Source of the DNA: Liolophura sinensis
Taxonomy: Eukaryota > Mollusca > Polyplacophora > Chitonida > Chitonidae
NCBI RefSeq assembly: GCF_032854445.1
Contig: NC_088300.1
Coordinates: 67,990,984-68,054,983, forward strand
Length of the DNA: 64,000 nucleotides
Direction of reading: 5' to 3'
The position numbers were made by a program, and so were the translations under genes. Of this stretch, positions 30,201-35,940 are shown piece by piece; the stretch's first letter is position 1, and every line of letters starts with the position of its first letter. The notes beneath the pieces are model-generated. The model was not told the origin of the DNA. It searched no databases and saw only the letters and a program-made list of their open reading frames with translations.

Positions 30201-32594
30201 GATAACCGTACATGGGAAGGTCTGCCAGCAACCTGTGGATGGTCGTGCGTTTTACCCGGGCTCTGCCCGGTTTCCTCCCACCATAATGCTGGTCGCCGTC
30301 GTTTAAATATTCTTGAGTAAGGAATAAAACACCAATCAAATAAATAAATAAATATTTAGGATAACGAGTGTGTGCAGACAAATCATACCGTACTTATCAA
30401 ACATTAAGTCGATAACTGTTTCTTTGAGATATTGTATGAGGATCGTGTAACTGTTCTCTTCGTTAGATGAAGCGGAGATCGAAAAACGAACGCTTGCTGC
30501 AGGTGATGACAACGAGATACACGCTGCAATAGATCTGGTGAACATGCCAATAACAGCCAGCAGGGGAAACGAATGCCTTGCAAAGGTAGGTGCTCAGAGT
30601 TACCTCCCATAAAATGTGTCTGTATCAACTGATAAAGGAGATCATTTTTTATATGTCGGTGTGTATGACCGCAGCTTTGTGGAGGACATTACTGACGGAT
30701 TTGAATGAAATTCTGCACACAACTTGGCCTTTGCCTAATCACCAGTCAATTTTGGTAATAATGGCGATATGTATCCAGGAAATCTTTAAACGATTCTCCA
30801 CCACTGTGGATAGGACACATCTTTGTAGAGCTTCGTCTTCATATAATGGAATGTATGAATTTGAATGTGGTTTGCGCTCTAGTTTTTATTTTGGTTCTTT
30901 GTTTACTCCGGAATTAGTGTCGTTTTCATCATGATTTTAGTCATATAACGATGCTGTCACATTATTGCAGATCGATACCTTTAAAATACCATTGTACATA
31001 ACTGTAAATACCTTACCAGACAAAACGCCTCGCTCAGCTAGTATGTTGACACAGAACCCAGTAGTGGTTTTGCTTGGCCATATGTGGTTCGAAGGTAGCT
31101 TCGGGCGTTTTGAACTGTTTAAAACATCTGTGGATATCCGGGATAATCCTTTTAACTGTCTAGTGCCCCATTTATATATTTACTTGACTGACGTTTTACA
31201 CCGTCAGCAAGAAAATTTCCCTTATACGACGGAAGTTGCCAGCATTTTTGTTGGCGGAAACAGGGCACAGCCCAGAGGAAACCCACGGCCTTTCGTAGAT
31301 TCTCTAGTACCACAATAAATCCGCAGTATCAACGGGTTGGTGATAATGGGTCTGTATATGTAGCGCCATCATAGTATTTCCGTGGGGACCCTGGATAGAC
31401 GAAGTGTTTTTGAAAGAGGGTGACAACACTGTTTGCTCAGTGGCTGTGCTCAGTACCACTGCGGATGTCCCCGGATATAACCCCAGAGGATCCGAGGTAC
31501 GTCACCGGGGGTCGTCCTGGATGAATTTTGACCATGATGTTCCATACCGTGAGCACCATTTTCACACCATTTTGAATCCGGCACGTTTAGCGTTTACACT
31601 ACTGACCTGCTACGGTCTACGCCGGACCATCGTAGTTATCCGCATTTATTTATTTATTTATTTGACTAGTGTTTTACGCCGTACTCAGTATTTCACTTAT
31701 ACGACGGTGGCCAGCTTCATGGTGGGGGGAAATCGGCTGAAGGCGGCTGACAGACCTTCTCACGTAAGGCTATGACGGGAGTCGGTAGTCATAACTTGAT
31801 TATCCGTAGTCTTACTGTTGAGGAACCGCACTGACAAGGTAAAATATTTCATCAGCTTTCTAGTCATATCCTGGTTATATGTGACTGAGGCTATAGGACT
31901 GACATAGGACAGTAGCCTAAATATTAAGGTGTTGATGTACCAGAAACTGAATTTCCAAAACATTTGAAAGTCATATACGAAGAATACACTGATACACAGC
32001 GTTAAAGTCCGTTCTTTTGTTGTTGTTTTTGTTTGTAGGGTGGAGCCTTGGTTTGCGTCGGTCTGTTTGGAGGAGGTATGGATTTATGCCTGCCTCTTCT
32101 GCCACTACGAGGGAGGAAGATCTTGGGGTGTTATGTGGGGAGTGTGCCTTCGATGAAAGAGTTAATCCAATTGGTGTCCGAGAAACAGGTGAGATTGGGT
32201 GTAAGATTTCTTTAAAACTAATAAAGTAATAATTTTTCCCGAAAAATTTTCTTGTGAATATGGTTACGTTCCCATAACGTTTATTCTCGTATAGATCAAC
32301 ATTCTGTATCGCCTGCATGGCGCCCAAGAGATGGTCTGGTAATATATGCGTATAATGAAACCGTCAGAATTCTTGATAAAGGCATGATAAGTTTCATGTT
32401 CAAACGCCTTTGCAAACAGAGGAAGGGAGTACCGGTAGTTACGTTTAGCAGAACCCAACTTAATGAGCTGTATTCGTCTCTTTTAGGTCAACCCCCCTCC
32501 AAAGGAGTACGTCAAACTGGACGATATCAATGACACCTTGGATCGCTTACGTGCGGGAAAGATTGCTGGTCGCTGTCTCATTCGCTACGACTGA
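9100..32594 (+). CDS. Zinc-dependent alcohol dehydrogenase-like gene (MDR family), nine exons, first exon missing
   Basis: Joined exons: 9100-9220, 10198-10248, 10822-10966, 11625-11785, 12556-12662, 29112-29175, 30467-30585, 32039-32188, 32487-32594. Every junction has AG/GT borders and the codon phases fit, giving 1,026 nt (341 codons plus stop). Visible motifs in order are the catalytic-zinc segment GGVCHSD, then VLGHEISG, the structural-zinc cysteine cluster GCYSKDCGLCRNGETNTC, and the nucleotide-binding GAGGLG turn. Medium-chain dehydrogenases of this kind oxidise or reduce alcohols and aldehydes with NAD(P)H in the cytosol. With a 36-codon first exon, as in the paralog at 54210, the protein would be about 377 residues, normal for the family. 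The first exon was not found in 1-9000. The 16-kb intron after 12662 holds the Polinton. Substrate cannot be told from sequence. Confidence 0.85.
9868..10090 (+). repeat. SINE family A copy, diverged, in ADH intron
   Basis: It carries 'caatgcggtcgctgtaagct', 'catgctggattcctctccga', 'cccggtttcctc' and 'cataagtgaaataa'. It matches the family consensus but is unusually diverged. Confidence 0.7.
10198..10248 (+). CDS. Alcohol dehydrogenase exon (GHE motif)
   Basis: It has an acceptor 'tgtaatttag' and a donor 'gtagta'. It encodes (G)HEISGVVHSLGSEANA, and both split codons join in phase with the neighbouring exons. Confidence 0.8.
10822..10966 (+). CDS. Alcohol dehydrogenase exon (structural zinc cluster)
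   Basis: It has an acceptor 'cttcttgaaaag' and a donor 'gtaagt'. It encodes VGDKVLVYPW followed by a cysteine cluster with the spacing of the four structural-zinc ligands, ending ALGLGAPGG. Confidence 0.85.
10975..11375. repeat. Degenerate minisatellite in ADH intron
   Basis: Units of about 19-20 bp resembling 'atccac(a/g)actttatacagt' recur some twenty times, with a higher-order ~110-bp period ('cagtatacttggctatacag' at about 10999 and 11082). It starts just after the exon's splice donor. Frames through it, such as 10865-11248, are artefacts of the repeat. Confidence 0.7.
11625..11785 (+). CDS. Alcohol dehydrogenase exon
   Basis: It has an acceptor 'ctccattgcag' and a donor 'gtgagg'. It encodes YGSYISVPERRFAFKVPENI and then MDTAALMTCSGLTSYCAIKL, typical of the segment joining the catalytic and Rossmann domains of this family. 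Confidence 0.85.
11866..12115 (-). repeat. SINE family B copy in ADH intron
   Basis: On the minus strand it reads from a tRNA-like head through 'cgggtcataccaaacatttt', 'caggactggttgacccggag' and 'ggtgtctttggcatgttact'. It lacks the 3' end seen in the copies at 1-355 and 6716-6825. Confidence 0.7.
12556..12662 (+). CDS. Alcohol dehydrogenase exon (Rossmann GAGGLG)
   Basis: It has an acceptor 'tttatttcaaag' and a donor 'gtaaat'. It encodes RASLLIIGAGGLGLWCIQLA and then VVVADIS: the first beta strand, the nucleotide-binding glycine turn and the second strand. Confidence 0.85.
12663..13561. other. ADH intron segment left of the Polinton
   Basis: No gene is present. A tandem duplication of about 50 bp ('acaaatactaaagtacttaa' at 12939 and again at about 12989) and a 'tttctcctcc' tract at 13319-13340 were seen. 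The rest is unremarkable. Confidence 0.5.
13562..13654 (+). repeat. Polinton left terminal inverted repeat
   Basis: Its first 93 bp match the reverse complement of 28906-28998 closely, including 'agtagtatatgcaata', 'cccctggggcc', 'ccccataacaaatagaga' and 'ttccctgctt'. A second, shorter echo ('accctccccagaacaaatag') follows at 13677, so the left end has an internal duplication absent on the right. Confidence 0.88.
13729..14318 (+). repeat. Three repeats of the Polinton leader segment
   Basis: 'cggctatcgaaatttcatat' plus 'tagagagacatcgccact' and 'tatacgg' occurs at 13729, 14187 and 14265. The first and third are each followed by a similar coding stretch (13781-13920 and 14321-14460), which shows that the leader and the N-terminal coding module were duplicated together. 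Confidence 0.75.
13931..14173 (+). CDS. Small cysteine-rich (zinc-ribbon-like) Polinton protein
   Basis: From the ATG at 13931 this frame encodes 80 residues with a CGKSCMGEYC segment and histidine, then a CxxC-x9-CxxC pair (CIRC...CGAC) typical of a zinc ribbon. The open frame reaches back to 13781 through a segment that duplicates the polymerase N-terminal module, so the upstream part is probably not native. The truncated Polinton at 46096-48611 has a close homolog, fused directly in frame to the polymerase body. Function is unknown; nucleic-acid binding is a guess from the zinc ribbon. Confidence 0.6.
   Translation: MPKSLHNCRWLLIGSTELCGKSCMGEYCGFHLYRLRKGPGTQPCIRCGRGVKNQFLLCGACGYHNVQTPERQRRRKAFLD
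14321..18035 (+). pseudogene. polB: Protein-primed family B DNA polymerase, five in-frame stops and one frameshift
   Basis: One frame runs from ATG 14321, broken by TAG 14462, TGA 14972, TAG 15062, TAG 15815 and TAG 16223, then shifts by one base between about 16640 and 16674 and runs on to 18035, about 1,238 codons in all. Exonuclease motifs are visible: FIIYADFEAL (about 15550), HNLRSYDGH (about 15990) and DYTDFYCRADVLLLADVFEA (about 16405). Palm motifs follow: motif A as YLNANNLYG (16716-16742), motif B KLMNTSVFGK (about 17204) and motif C YTDTDS (about 17500). Motif A has Asn at 16722-16724 where catalytic Asp is expected. The copy at 46 kb keeps the Asp. In Polintons this enzyme copies the element by protein priming. 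It cannot work here. Confidence 0.9.
18062..19044 (-). pseudogene. int: Retrovirus-like (DDE) integrase, one frameshift
   Basis: The minus-strand frame from 19044 gives an N-terminal helical domain, then HQADLLF (Asp 77) and QVDPGREF (Asp 140), and ends after TEVAW at 18532. The protein resumes in another frame at 18559 with HRDQGIVEHFN, which supplies the catalytic Glu about 35 residues after the second Asp, and ends at 18062. That DD35E layout and the C-terminal RPVGLNERKIPEGVGVRYLY region fit the integrases of Polintons and Ty3-like elements. The enzyme would insert the element into host DNA. The single frameshift near 18535-18560 falls just before the catalytic Glu, so it should be inactive. 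It is convergent with the polymerase, 26 bp apart. Confidence 0.88.
19096..19641 (-). CDS. Polinton small protein, 181 aa, with coiled coil and membrane segment
   Basis: This is an intact frame. The N-terminus is short and hydrophobic. The middle (residues about 30-75) is rich in charged heptad-like sequence (EERRRHDRAVEQIQAAQEKW). A single hydrophobic segment MTFVILGMCVVGGVSYAIA lies at about residues 128-146. The C-terminus is polar. It sits between integrase and the next small gene, all on the minus strand, in a run with spacings of 2-250 bp. It belongs to the recurrent unnamed small proteins of Polintons. A virion membrane or scaffold role is possible but unproven. Confidence 0.65.
   Translation of the reverse strand: MASIAMMMGRALVNALAFSGSSYMFSMLRSSGVDEERRRHDRAVEQIQAAQEKWARKRIERLDWINDELRRQGHAVQKFRDVDAAIRKYSRVTGKTLTREALLGEGPQLSDLYVPSEDQKHREMTFVILGMCVVGGVSYAIAKLSKYSELTVPDSPSSSSPYGRHNLNSEVVLRAQISRDD
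19644..19883 (-). CDS. Polinton small protein, 79 aa
   Basis: This intact frame ends 2 bp before the 181-residue gene begins. It has alanine-rich, weakly hydrophobic helices (NAAYHATVVSLLATGYARLG and VGMVIADVGLAMF) that could be amphipathic or membrane-associated. No domain is recognised. Its tight packing in the minus-strand run supports it as a real gene. Confidence 0.55.
   Translation of the reverse strand: MSTPTSDGKVLVNAAYHATVVSLLATGYARLGQMFLKGALPKLDLTPREVGMVIADVGLAMFSKELLIRQGLLPPNIIQ
20121..20381 (-). CDS. Polinton small charged protein, 86 aa
   Basis: This intact frame is rich in Lys, Glu, Ala and Pro, with a central helix-prone stretch (AARKAKAEKLKDELRETKTA). It is low in complexity and no domain is recognised. 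Its place in the minus-strand gene run suggests it is real. 238 bp separate it from the 79-residue gene. Confidence 0.45.
   Translation of the reverse strand: MSRMIQKNMSTTNPEGPKEEERVTADSTNDSPAKNPQKVAAGPAGAAARKAKAEKLKDELRETKTALLGAADSTKKQPKEPDSTIF
20503..20901 (-). CDS. Polinton small protein, 132 aa
   Basis: This intact frame has a repeat-like Asn/Ala/Pro/Ser N-terminal half in which the KMM(H/N)G phrase recurs twice. A C-terminal half with conserved-looking sequence follows (AKRYLGKDVTAAEIDAMSDE, then YEAKLGARMVNGLEGMFLRS). It lies just downstream of the ATPase on the same strand. The role is unknown. Confidence 0.55.
   Translation of the reverse strand: MQRRSPAEANNQEPANSRRRNKMMHGSSPAPTNSPASANKMMNGDRLAALAAGGKAKRYLGKDVTAAEIDAMSDEDVERLYSRYEAKLGARMVNGLEGMFLRSYVRAASWLLPIPPENRPKLMAQLDTDPFV
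20962..21573 (-). pseudogene. Genome-packaging ATPase (FtsK/A32-like), two frameshifts
   Basis: From ATG 21573 the frame encodes Walker A GQTNCGKT (residues 19-26) and the following strand. It shifts near 21345-21360 into a frame with the Walker B strand LYIIDDCS and the sensor-like QSVWVLTQKYNAVLKD. It shifts again near 21110-21130 into a third frame ending at TAG 20962. The start overlaps the end of the capsid gene by 29 bp, as expected for a co-transcribed morphogenesis pair. In Polintons and large DNA viruses this ATPase pumps the genome into the capsid. Two frameshifts make this copy non-functional. Confidence 0.85.
21545..22825 (-). pseudogene. Major capsid protein (double jelly-roll, hexon-like), one nonsense codon
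   Basis: The minus-strand frame starts at ATG 22825 and is open to 21545 except for a single TAA at 22706-22708, about 426 residues in all. The start was chosen because the 39 residues before the stop read straight on into the conserved FPNFGTNDVIVPG segment in the same frame. Later segments include NLGRAVVKK, SIDDSDVFHCYGDLW and RHRKFVKDKSDTLWN. These, the length and the adjacent packaging ATPase fit the Polinton major capsid protein that builds an icosahedral shell. I assign the fold by family resemblance and context, not by structure. Everything but one codon is intact. Confidence 0.75.
22869..24164 (+). CDS. Polinton coiled-coil protein with hydrophobic C-terminus, ~431 aa
   Basis: This is an intact frame. 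The open frame reaches 22731, but the first part overlaps the capsid gene on the other strand, so ATG 22869 (MTDMYIGDQAFDD) or 22851 is preferred. Residues about 190-290 are charged and coiled-coil-like (DKDIAKQKQKLEKATDEFF, RIKQTIDRILHKDTTLAERV). Then come a hydrophobic helix (AIRMAISTLGLAIKLALTGG), a Gly/Ser/Pro linker, a lysine-containing amphipathic helix (EWVKKHLQSLARALGKLAGK) and two further hydrophobic helices near the end. It is divergent from the capsid gene. A membrane-active or core role in the virion is a reasonable inference. The family has no settled function that I know of. Confidence 0.65.
   Translation: MTDMYIGDQAFDDAKKDNNIDDEQTTLRAGGDVPEQQSRGAAPRKLQRELTQSAVNDYYDALAKAYPVLTPFFRYYTKFEVVQGRLLRVAHPKLDIINIRTGGPLALSTVANKGGVDVVRGEEGLGFIDWKRREQTSLHPAAVAALEEASSELGAAAGAVDTMELEELSQPEKKAGDAVHTLETSLTDSEVERALSSINDPPLPMRELLGLDTALQTSEGEHANDLSKLSSLDKDIAKQKQKLEKATDEFFRRRIADPIRNLEDERVARPEAAYLTGEALRTQIRRIKQTIDRILHKDTTLAERVRTLFREQRITVVSILTAIRMAISTLGLAIKLALTGGSGGGTQPTSPSSDGRSLKEWVKKHLQSLARALGKLAGKAAAAIPGIIGSIVSWLLNLLGKAAGWLADNVWPLVVAVGGLVLVAVRKYLSI
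24165..24349. other. Short intergenic gap in the Polinton
   Basis: No frame was recognised. The end of the coiled-coil gene and the end of the next minus-strand gene converge here. Confidence 0.4.
24350..25419 (-). pseudogene. Conserved Polinton protein of unknown function, one probable frameshift
   Basis: The frame from 25419 gives 258 residues, with segments MNSEAYMFNREATYKAGAFH and FAVWCATTGCGVSAKDHLL, and stops at 24643. A second frame (24664-24350) continues with LPSAIKRYQDVLQYAGSAVD and KIVVATQDKKLGTNEGVN and looks like its true C-terminus, so a frameshift near 24650 is likely. The start could also be a later ATG (MSVNVMNILATMNSEAYMF at 25398). It is divergent from the penton-like gene, the two starts overlapping by 16 bp. 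I do not recognise a domain. It resembles a recurrent Polinton ORF and may be a virion protein. Confidence 0.6.
25404..26011 (+). pseudogene. Penton-like / minor capsid protein candidate, two frameshifts
   Basis: Three consecutive frames (25404-25616, 25528-25737, 25727-26011) read as one protein. First comes a Gly/Val-rich start with VPTGYYNVCTLDKDIWGF. Next is LNEATGRLVLTLPRNALIIL with LAPILGFSEG. Last is a beta-rich end (PNLVFVHLDELSTSENVRIT ... YITHLTVALLDKDGKYMNVG). The 'leucine-Gly-Phe then beta strands' layout is like a recurrent Polinton ORF thought to be the single jelly-roll vertex protein. This assignment is tentative. It ends TGA 26009-26011, overlapping the next ATG by ATGA. Confidence 0.55.
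26008..26848 (+). pseudogene. Polinton ORF of unknown function, frameshifted at a poly-G run
   Basis: ATG 26008 overlaps the previous stop. The frame reads LSLSDLVDVSEFELQGQEGK and then runs into 13 consecutive G (26157-26169) and a stop. The protein seems to continue in other frames: DTDWMIDVKVTPMSVQATVI (26310-26380), then SILIFEIILGADSRRCTLIT and VLNLDEIYLDCAISLYRFRV, ending at 26848. At least two shifts are needed, one naturally explained by slippage in the G run. It is beta-rich with no recognised domain. A structural protein is possible from its position. Confidence 0.5.
26859..27558 (+). pseudogene. Polinton transmembrane protein, one frameshift near the start
   Basis: ATG 26859 (MGRLYPTITDEDSLRT) starts a frame that shifts near 26985 into a long frame ending at 27558. 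The main part has a charged helix (YISEIQRQLESERDLRRALY, then KKYRRG), a long hydrophobic stretch of two likely membrane helices (ALDSAMLTAGFGLGVVGVGL, then LTTIIATPAVLAMEAAALAC), then a long charged helical tail. This is one of the recurrent Polinton membrane proteins. A virion-membrane or membrane-remodelling role is an inference. The shift affects only the N-terminal 40 residues. Confidence 0.65.
28168..28275 (-). repeat. tRNA-like / SINE fragment in Polinton right arm
   Basis: On the minus strand it reads 'ggtggtgattaattggttaa' (A-box-like), then 'gggttcgagccccactctgg' (a good B box). The spacing and missing acceptor stem argue against a functional tRNA. It is probably a SINE head. Confidence 0.45.
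28470..28585 (-). repeat. tRNA-like fragment in Polinton right arm
   Basis: On the minus strand 'gggatatagctcagtcggct' is a nearly ideal tRNA 5' half with A box. A degraded B box 'gctcaaatccg' follows about 80 bp later, separated by an AT-rich insert. It is a pseudo-tRNA or SINE head. Confidence 0.45.
28906..28998 (-). repeat. Polinton right terminal inverted repeat
   Basis: The reverse complement begins 'agtagtatatgcaataaggg' and matches 13562-13654 with scattered differences. A related end, starting 'agtagtata', closes the truncated copy at 48611. Confidence 0.88.
29112..29175 (+). CDS. Alcohol dehydrogenase exon
   Basis: It has an acceptor 'ctcacggacag' and a donor 'gtgagt'. It encodes EEKLEVAKKHGADKTVLWNS, the helix and strand after the Rossmann turn, in phase with 12662 across the Polinton-bearing intron. 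Confidence 0.8.
29176..30204. other. ADH intron, repeat remnants only
   Basis: The segment 'gcggtgttaaacaccaatga' near 29832 resembles a SINE tail of another type. Nothing coding was seen. Confidence 0.4.
30205..30354 (+). repeat. SINE family A copy, 5' truncated
   Basis: It begins in the body ('gggaaggtctgccagcaacc') and ends 'aaaacaccaatcaaataaat' with AAAT repeats. Confidence 0.8.
30467..30585 (+). CDS. Alcohol dehydrogenase exon
   Basis: It has an acceptor 'ctcttcgttag' and a donor 'gtaggt'. It encodes EAEIEKRTLAAGDDNEIHAA, then IDLVNMPITASRGNECLAK, and aligns with the decayed exon at 34433-34549. Confidence 0.8.
31173..31305 (-). repeat. SINE family A copy, old and diverged
   Basis: 'acttgactgacgttttacac' and 'cccttatacgacgg' followed by 'agaggaaacccacggcc' match the family with many differences. 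Confidence 0.65.
31642..31768 (-). repeat. SINE family A copy, truncated
   Basis: TTTA repeats, then 'tagtgttttacgccgtactc' and 'ttatacgacggtggccagc'. A deletion removes the 'gggcagagcccgg' block. Confidence 0.7.
32039..32188 (+). CDS. Alcohol dehydrogenase exon
   Basis: It has an acceptor 'ttttgtttgtag' and a donor 'gtgaga'. It encodes GGALVCVGLFGGGMDLCLPL, then RKILGCYVGSVPSMKELIQL, fifty codons in phase 0. Confidence 0.85.
32487..32594 (+). CDS. Alcohol dehydrogenase terminal exon
   Basis: It has an acceptor 'tcgtctcttttag'. It encodes KEYVKLDDINDTLDRLRAGK and ends AGRCLIRYD then TGA. The closing I-x-RYD-type end is typical of the family. Confidence 0.85.
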   Translation, partial: VNPPPKEYVKLDDINDTLDRLRAGKIAGRCLIRYD

Positions 32595-33880
32595 TGAACT
32601 CTTTTCATCAAAAGTTCTTCAAACTGTGTGTGTGGTATAAATACAATAACCTAGATAAATTGCAACTTTTTGGGGTGTTTTTAAGCTACCTGCTCATTTG
32701 GAGCTCTTCATCGACTGGAAATTGTGCATGATACCTATAGGTCAAGGTTCGGAATTTTATTAGATGATGTTGTATTTTTGTGCCTGTCAAGAAACATAAA
32801 AAAATCGCTGTGAAGATTTCAATAACAAGCCATAATTAGGAAACACAATGAAATCAGGAATGAATTTCCCAGGTTTAAACAGACTGACATTTTCAGTTTG
32901 TGATGTCTGAAAAAAATCCAAGTTGACTGTATTCGTTCACAAACACTGTGATGTGATTCTATCAGTATGTCCGCAAGCATCAAAATGTGTATCAAAGGTA
33001 GATCAAAATATATCCTCATCCACATCCACATCCAAAATAAGATGGACACCAATGCCTTTATGCAGACTGCGACTCTTTTTACATGGTCATCTTGATTCCT
33101 CATATAAGGAATTCCCGTGACATATCATGTCGTGTTATCAATATATTTAAATTTGAATCGTACCATATGATTGGTAAAATCCGGGTGTGAGCTTAACCAA
33201 TGAAATGGGTGCTATAATTATATAGTTTTACGGCCTTGGATGTTCCTACCAGGAAACCAGGAGTGTAAAATCTAGCCAAAATTGGTATTTACACAGAGCG
33301 GCCAACAAGCAACCTCTAATTCTTATGCATGTACTCTAACTTGGTCGTCCGAATGCAGTGCTGCAAAATATCAGAAATTGTAGTCGATCAGTCTTTCGAC
33401 ACGAAACTGACAATGTGTACAAATAAGTGCACTGTGCTTTTTTTGTAATTGTTTTAAAGTTGTGCTTAGCTACATTAAACCATGTGCATTTGAGAAAAGT
33501 ATTATGATTTTTAAATTTTCAAATGAAACGAGTGTGTATTAAAATACAGCTTTTCACTGGAAACATGCCTTGTCTTCTTCAATTCATCTTTCGATTCTTT
33601 AGAGTGATTCTGAATCTATGCGTTGAAACAGATATTCGTATACCAGCCGTCAACCAATAAGGTCGTTCCGGGTCAGTAATCGCAATTCCCAGAACAACGT
33701 TGAACACAAACTACTTAATGACTAAGAAAGTATAAAAAGTTCGAAAATAGGATGGAATCATACAAAAAGAAGTGGTCAACGGGACTATAAATGGTGGAGA
33801 ACGTTGAACTGCATAGTAAGTCTGTCAACTGGGTGTTTTATAGCCGAAGAAATCGTGCGTTATCCTCGAGGCACAACCAT
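32595..33880. other. 3' flank and intergenic spacer
   Basis: It follows the dehydrogenase stop. It is AT-rich, and no further exon or gene was recognised. Confidence 0.45.
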
Positions 33881-33890
33881 TTTCGGACAA

Positions 33891-34100
33891 GGAATTTCCC
33901 AGGTTCCTCAGTTTCATTGTTGTCGGATCTTTGTCACAATAAGGGAATTTCCGAGATTCCCCTGTTCATCGTTGTCGGATCTTTGTCACCATAAGGGAAT
34001 TTTCGAGATTCCCCTGTTCATCGTTGTCGGATCTTAGTCACAATAAGCGAATTTCCGAGATTCCCCTGTTTATTGTAGTTGGACCTTAGGGACAATAAGC
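33891..34100. repeat. 52-bp tandem repeat, about 3.5 copies
   Basis: 'tgtcggatct' phrases recur at 33921, 33973 and 34025, exactly 52 bp apart, each followed by 'aatttccgagattcccctgt'-type text. One unit contains 'gggaatttcc'. Confidence 0.75.
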
Positions 34101-34127
34101 AATCGAGGATTGAGGACTTGAGTGAGT

Positions 34128-34222
34128 CAATGGTTTCCTCCCACTATAATGCTGACCCCCATCGTTGAAGTGAAATAATCTTGAGTACGGCATAAAACAA
34201 CGACCAAATAAATAAATAAGTA
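34128..34222 (+). repeat. SINE family A 3' fragment
   Basis: 'tggtttcctcccactataat', 'cttgagtacggcataaaaca' and an AAAT tail. Confidence 0.75.
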
Positions 34223-34432
34223 TACAATCTTGTACGATTCTGTCCATAAGGTTCACAGCCTATTCGCTAAACTTTCCACCTTACTTCGTTAAATAATAAG
34301 CTACTGACGAGCGTGAACTGTCATCGGTCTTTTTGACATTCTATTCTGGATAATTCATTTGTAATATATTACACCATATCTACTCAAATCTATTGCCTAT
34401 ATTACAATATCATTCATTTCCCCCTTTCCGAG

Positions 34433-34549
34433 GAAGCTAACATCGTGCAAAGAGCGAAAGAGGCTAGCTCCAGTAAACAGACAAATGTCGTCCTAGACAT
34501 GGTGAACAACCCCACGACAGCCCCCAAAGCATTTAACTGCCTGTCAATG
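34433..34549 (+). pseudogene. Alcohol dehydrogenase paralog, decayed exon (matches exon 30467-30585)
   Basis: It encodes EANIVQRAKEASSSKQTNVV, then LDMVNNPTTAPKAFNCLSM, which aligns with the intact exon at 30467 in length and ending. The donor is 'gttagt'. The acceptor side lacks the two leading bases needed for the conserved phase, so splicing as in the intact gene would shift frame. It is part of a second tandem copy whose upstream exons are missing. Confidence 0.65.
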
Positions 34550-34936
34550 GTTAGTGTTTTTATCTTGATATATATAAGATTTGTTATTGTTGTTCTTGCT
34601 GTCGTTGCTGTTGTTTCTGTTTCGGTTTACTTCTGTTATTACATTATCGTTATTTCTGCCCAGTATATTAACTACTGATACTGAACCAAGATAGAAATAA
34701 AAAAAAAATGAGGGAAGGGAATAAAGATTAAGGTAAGTTTGGAAATCTGAATTTCCTCCTTACAAATGATGAGACGTTGCACTTTGTCTAGCGCATTTTG
34801 TTATATTCCCTTACTAAAATAGTTCATATATCTGAACTTCCAATCACTAGCTTTAAACAAGAGACTTATCTGGTGTGTTATTTTGTATATGCCGGCTCTC
34901 AGGTTTAGCTGCGACTACACATTATTATATATACAG

Positions 34937-35004
34937 GCCGGTACCTTGGTATGCGTAGGGTGGTTTGAAGGCAGTATGAATTTATCCCTAAATGATATCG
35001 TTCG
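34937..35004 (+). pseudogene. Alcohol dehydrogenase paralog, truncated exon
   Basis: After 'tatatatacag' it encodes AGTLVCVGWFEGSMNLSLND, matching the start of the exon at 32039-32188. The rest of the exon is replaced by a short tandem repeat (34995-35130). Confidence 0.65.
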
Positions 35005-35130
35005 TTTTGGACAGACACACGAACTCACCTTTTTGGACAGGCGCATGTGTCGTTTCGGACACGCCCACACGCTACATTTGGACAGGCACTCGCGCTACGT
35101 TTGGAATGGCGCATGGGTCGCTCAGGACAC
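34995..35130. repeat. Short tandem repeat inside the decayed dehydrogenase exon
   Basis: Phrases such as 'tttggacaggcgca', 'tttcggacacgcccaca' and 'tttggacaggcactcgcgct' recur about every 20-25 bp. They start exactly where homology to the dehydrogenase exon stops. Confidence 0.55.
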
Positions 35131-35375
35131 ATCTATTCACCCTCTTGAACAAGAACACCATTTTGTTTAGATTCACTTTTGGGCCGATTCAAGTGTTTGG
35201 GCAAGAGAGGATAGTAATTAAGTTTCATATCTGCCAAGTTCGCAGTTACACCATAATTTCCATATATGAACTCTTTAACATATCTATCGTAAAAGAGAAA
35301 ACGAAACAAATTTCTTTTTTTTTTATTTCAATGTAGGTGTTTTATACAAGCGGTGTGCTCTTTTTTGTGTTGATT

Positions 35376-35510
35376 ATGGCTCCACCCAAGGTGTATATCA
35401 GACTGGATGACATTAATGAAGCTTTGGATCGGTTACGCGCGGAAAAAATTTTTGAAGGATTGAACCTTCGCTGTTTCGTAAAAAAATTTCTGAAGAATAT
35501 ACATGTTTAA
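35376..35510 (+). pseudogene. Alcohol dehydrogenase paralog, decayed terminal exon
   Basis: It encodes APPKVYIRLDDINEALDRLR, then AEKIFEGLNLRCF, corresponding to the terminal exon at 32487. It overruns the normal RYD end into a lysine-rich tail before TAA, a sign of relaxed constraint. Confidence 0.7.
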
Positions 35511-35682
35511 GCTTTCGGTATAAGGTATACATTCTTAGGACGATTTATAAAGATCGTCCTCTACCTCAACCTTGCAATTATAACACAATTCATTTCCATC
35601 TTTGTTGTGCGTTACATATGTGGTATATTCATACATCCTAACGCGTTTTCACTTCCAACTCCGGAAGTCAATTACAATCGAA

Positions 35683-35940
35683 TGGTCGGTTAGCGCGCTA
35701 GCGCAGCGTAATGACCCAGGAGCCTCTCACCAATGCGGTCGCTGTGAGTTCAAGTCCAGCTCATGCTGGCTTCCTCTCCGGCCGTAAGTGGGAAGGTCTG
35801 TCAGCAACCTGCGGATGGTCGTGGGTTTCCCCCGGGCTGTGCCCGGTTTCCACCCACCATAATGCTGTCCGCCGTCGTATAAGTGAAATATTCTTGAGTA
35901 CGGCGTAAAACACCAATCAAATAAAAATAAAATAAAAATA
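35683..35940 (+). repeat. SINE family A copy, full length
   Basis: The tRNA-like head 'gtcggttagcgcgctagcgc' (A box) and 'gctgtgagttcaagtccagc' (B box) lead into the body with 'aagtgggaaggtctgtcagc', and the end is 'aaaacaccaatcaaataaaa'. This is the best reference copy in the window, with the copy at 56756. Confidence 0.88.

Noticed and set aside
35711-35908. Frames of 65 residues beginning with MTQEPLTNAV, seen at several places
   Set aside because: They are translations of SINE family A.
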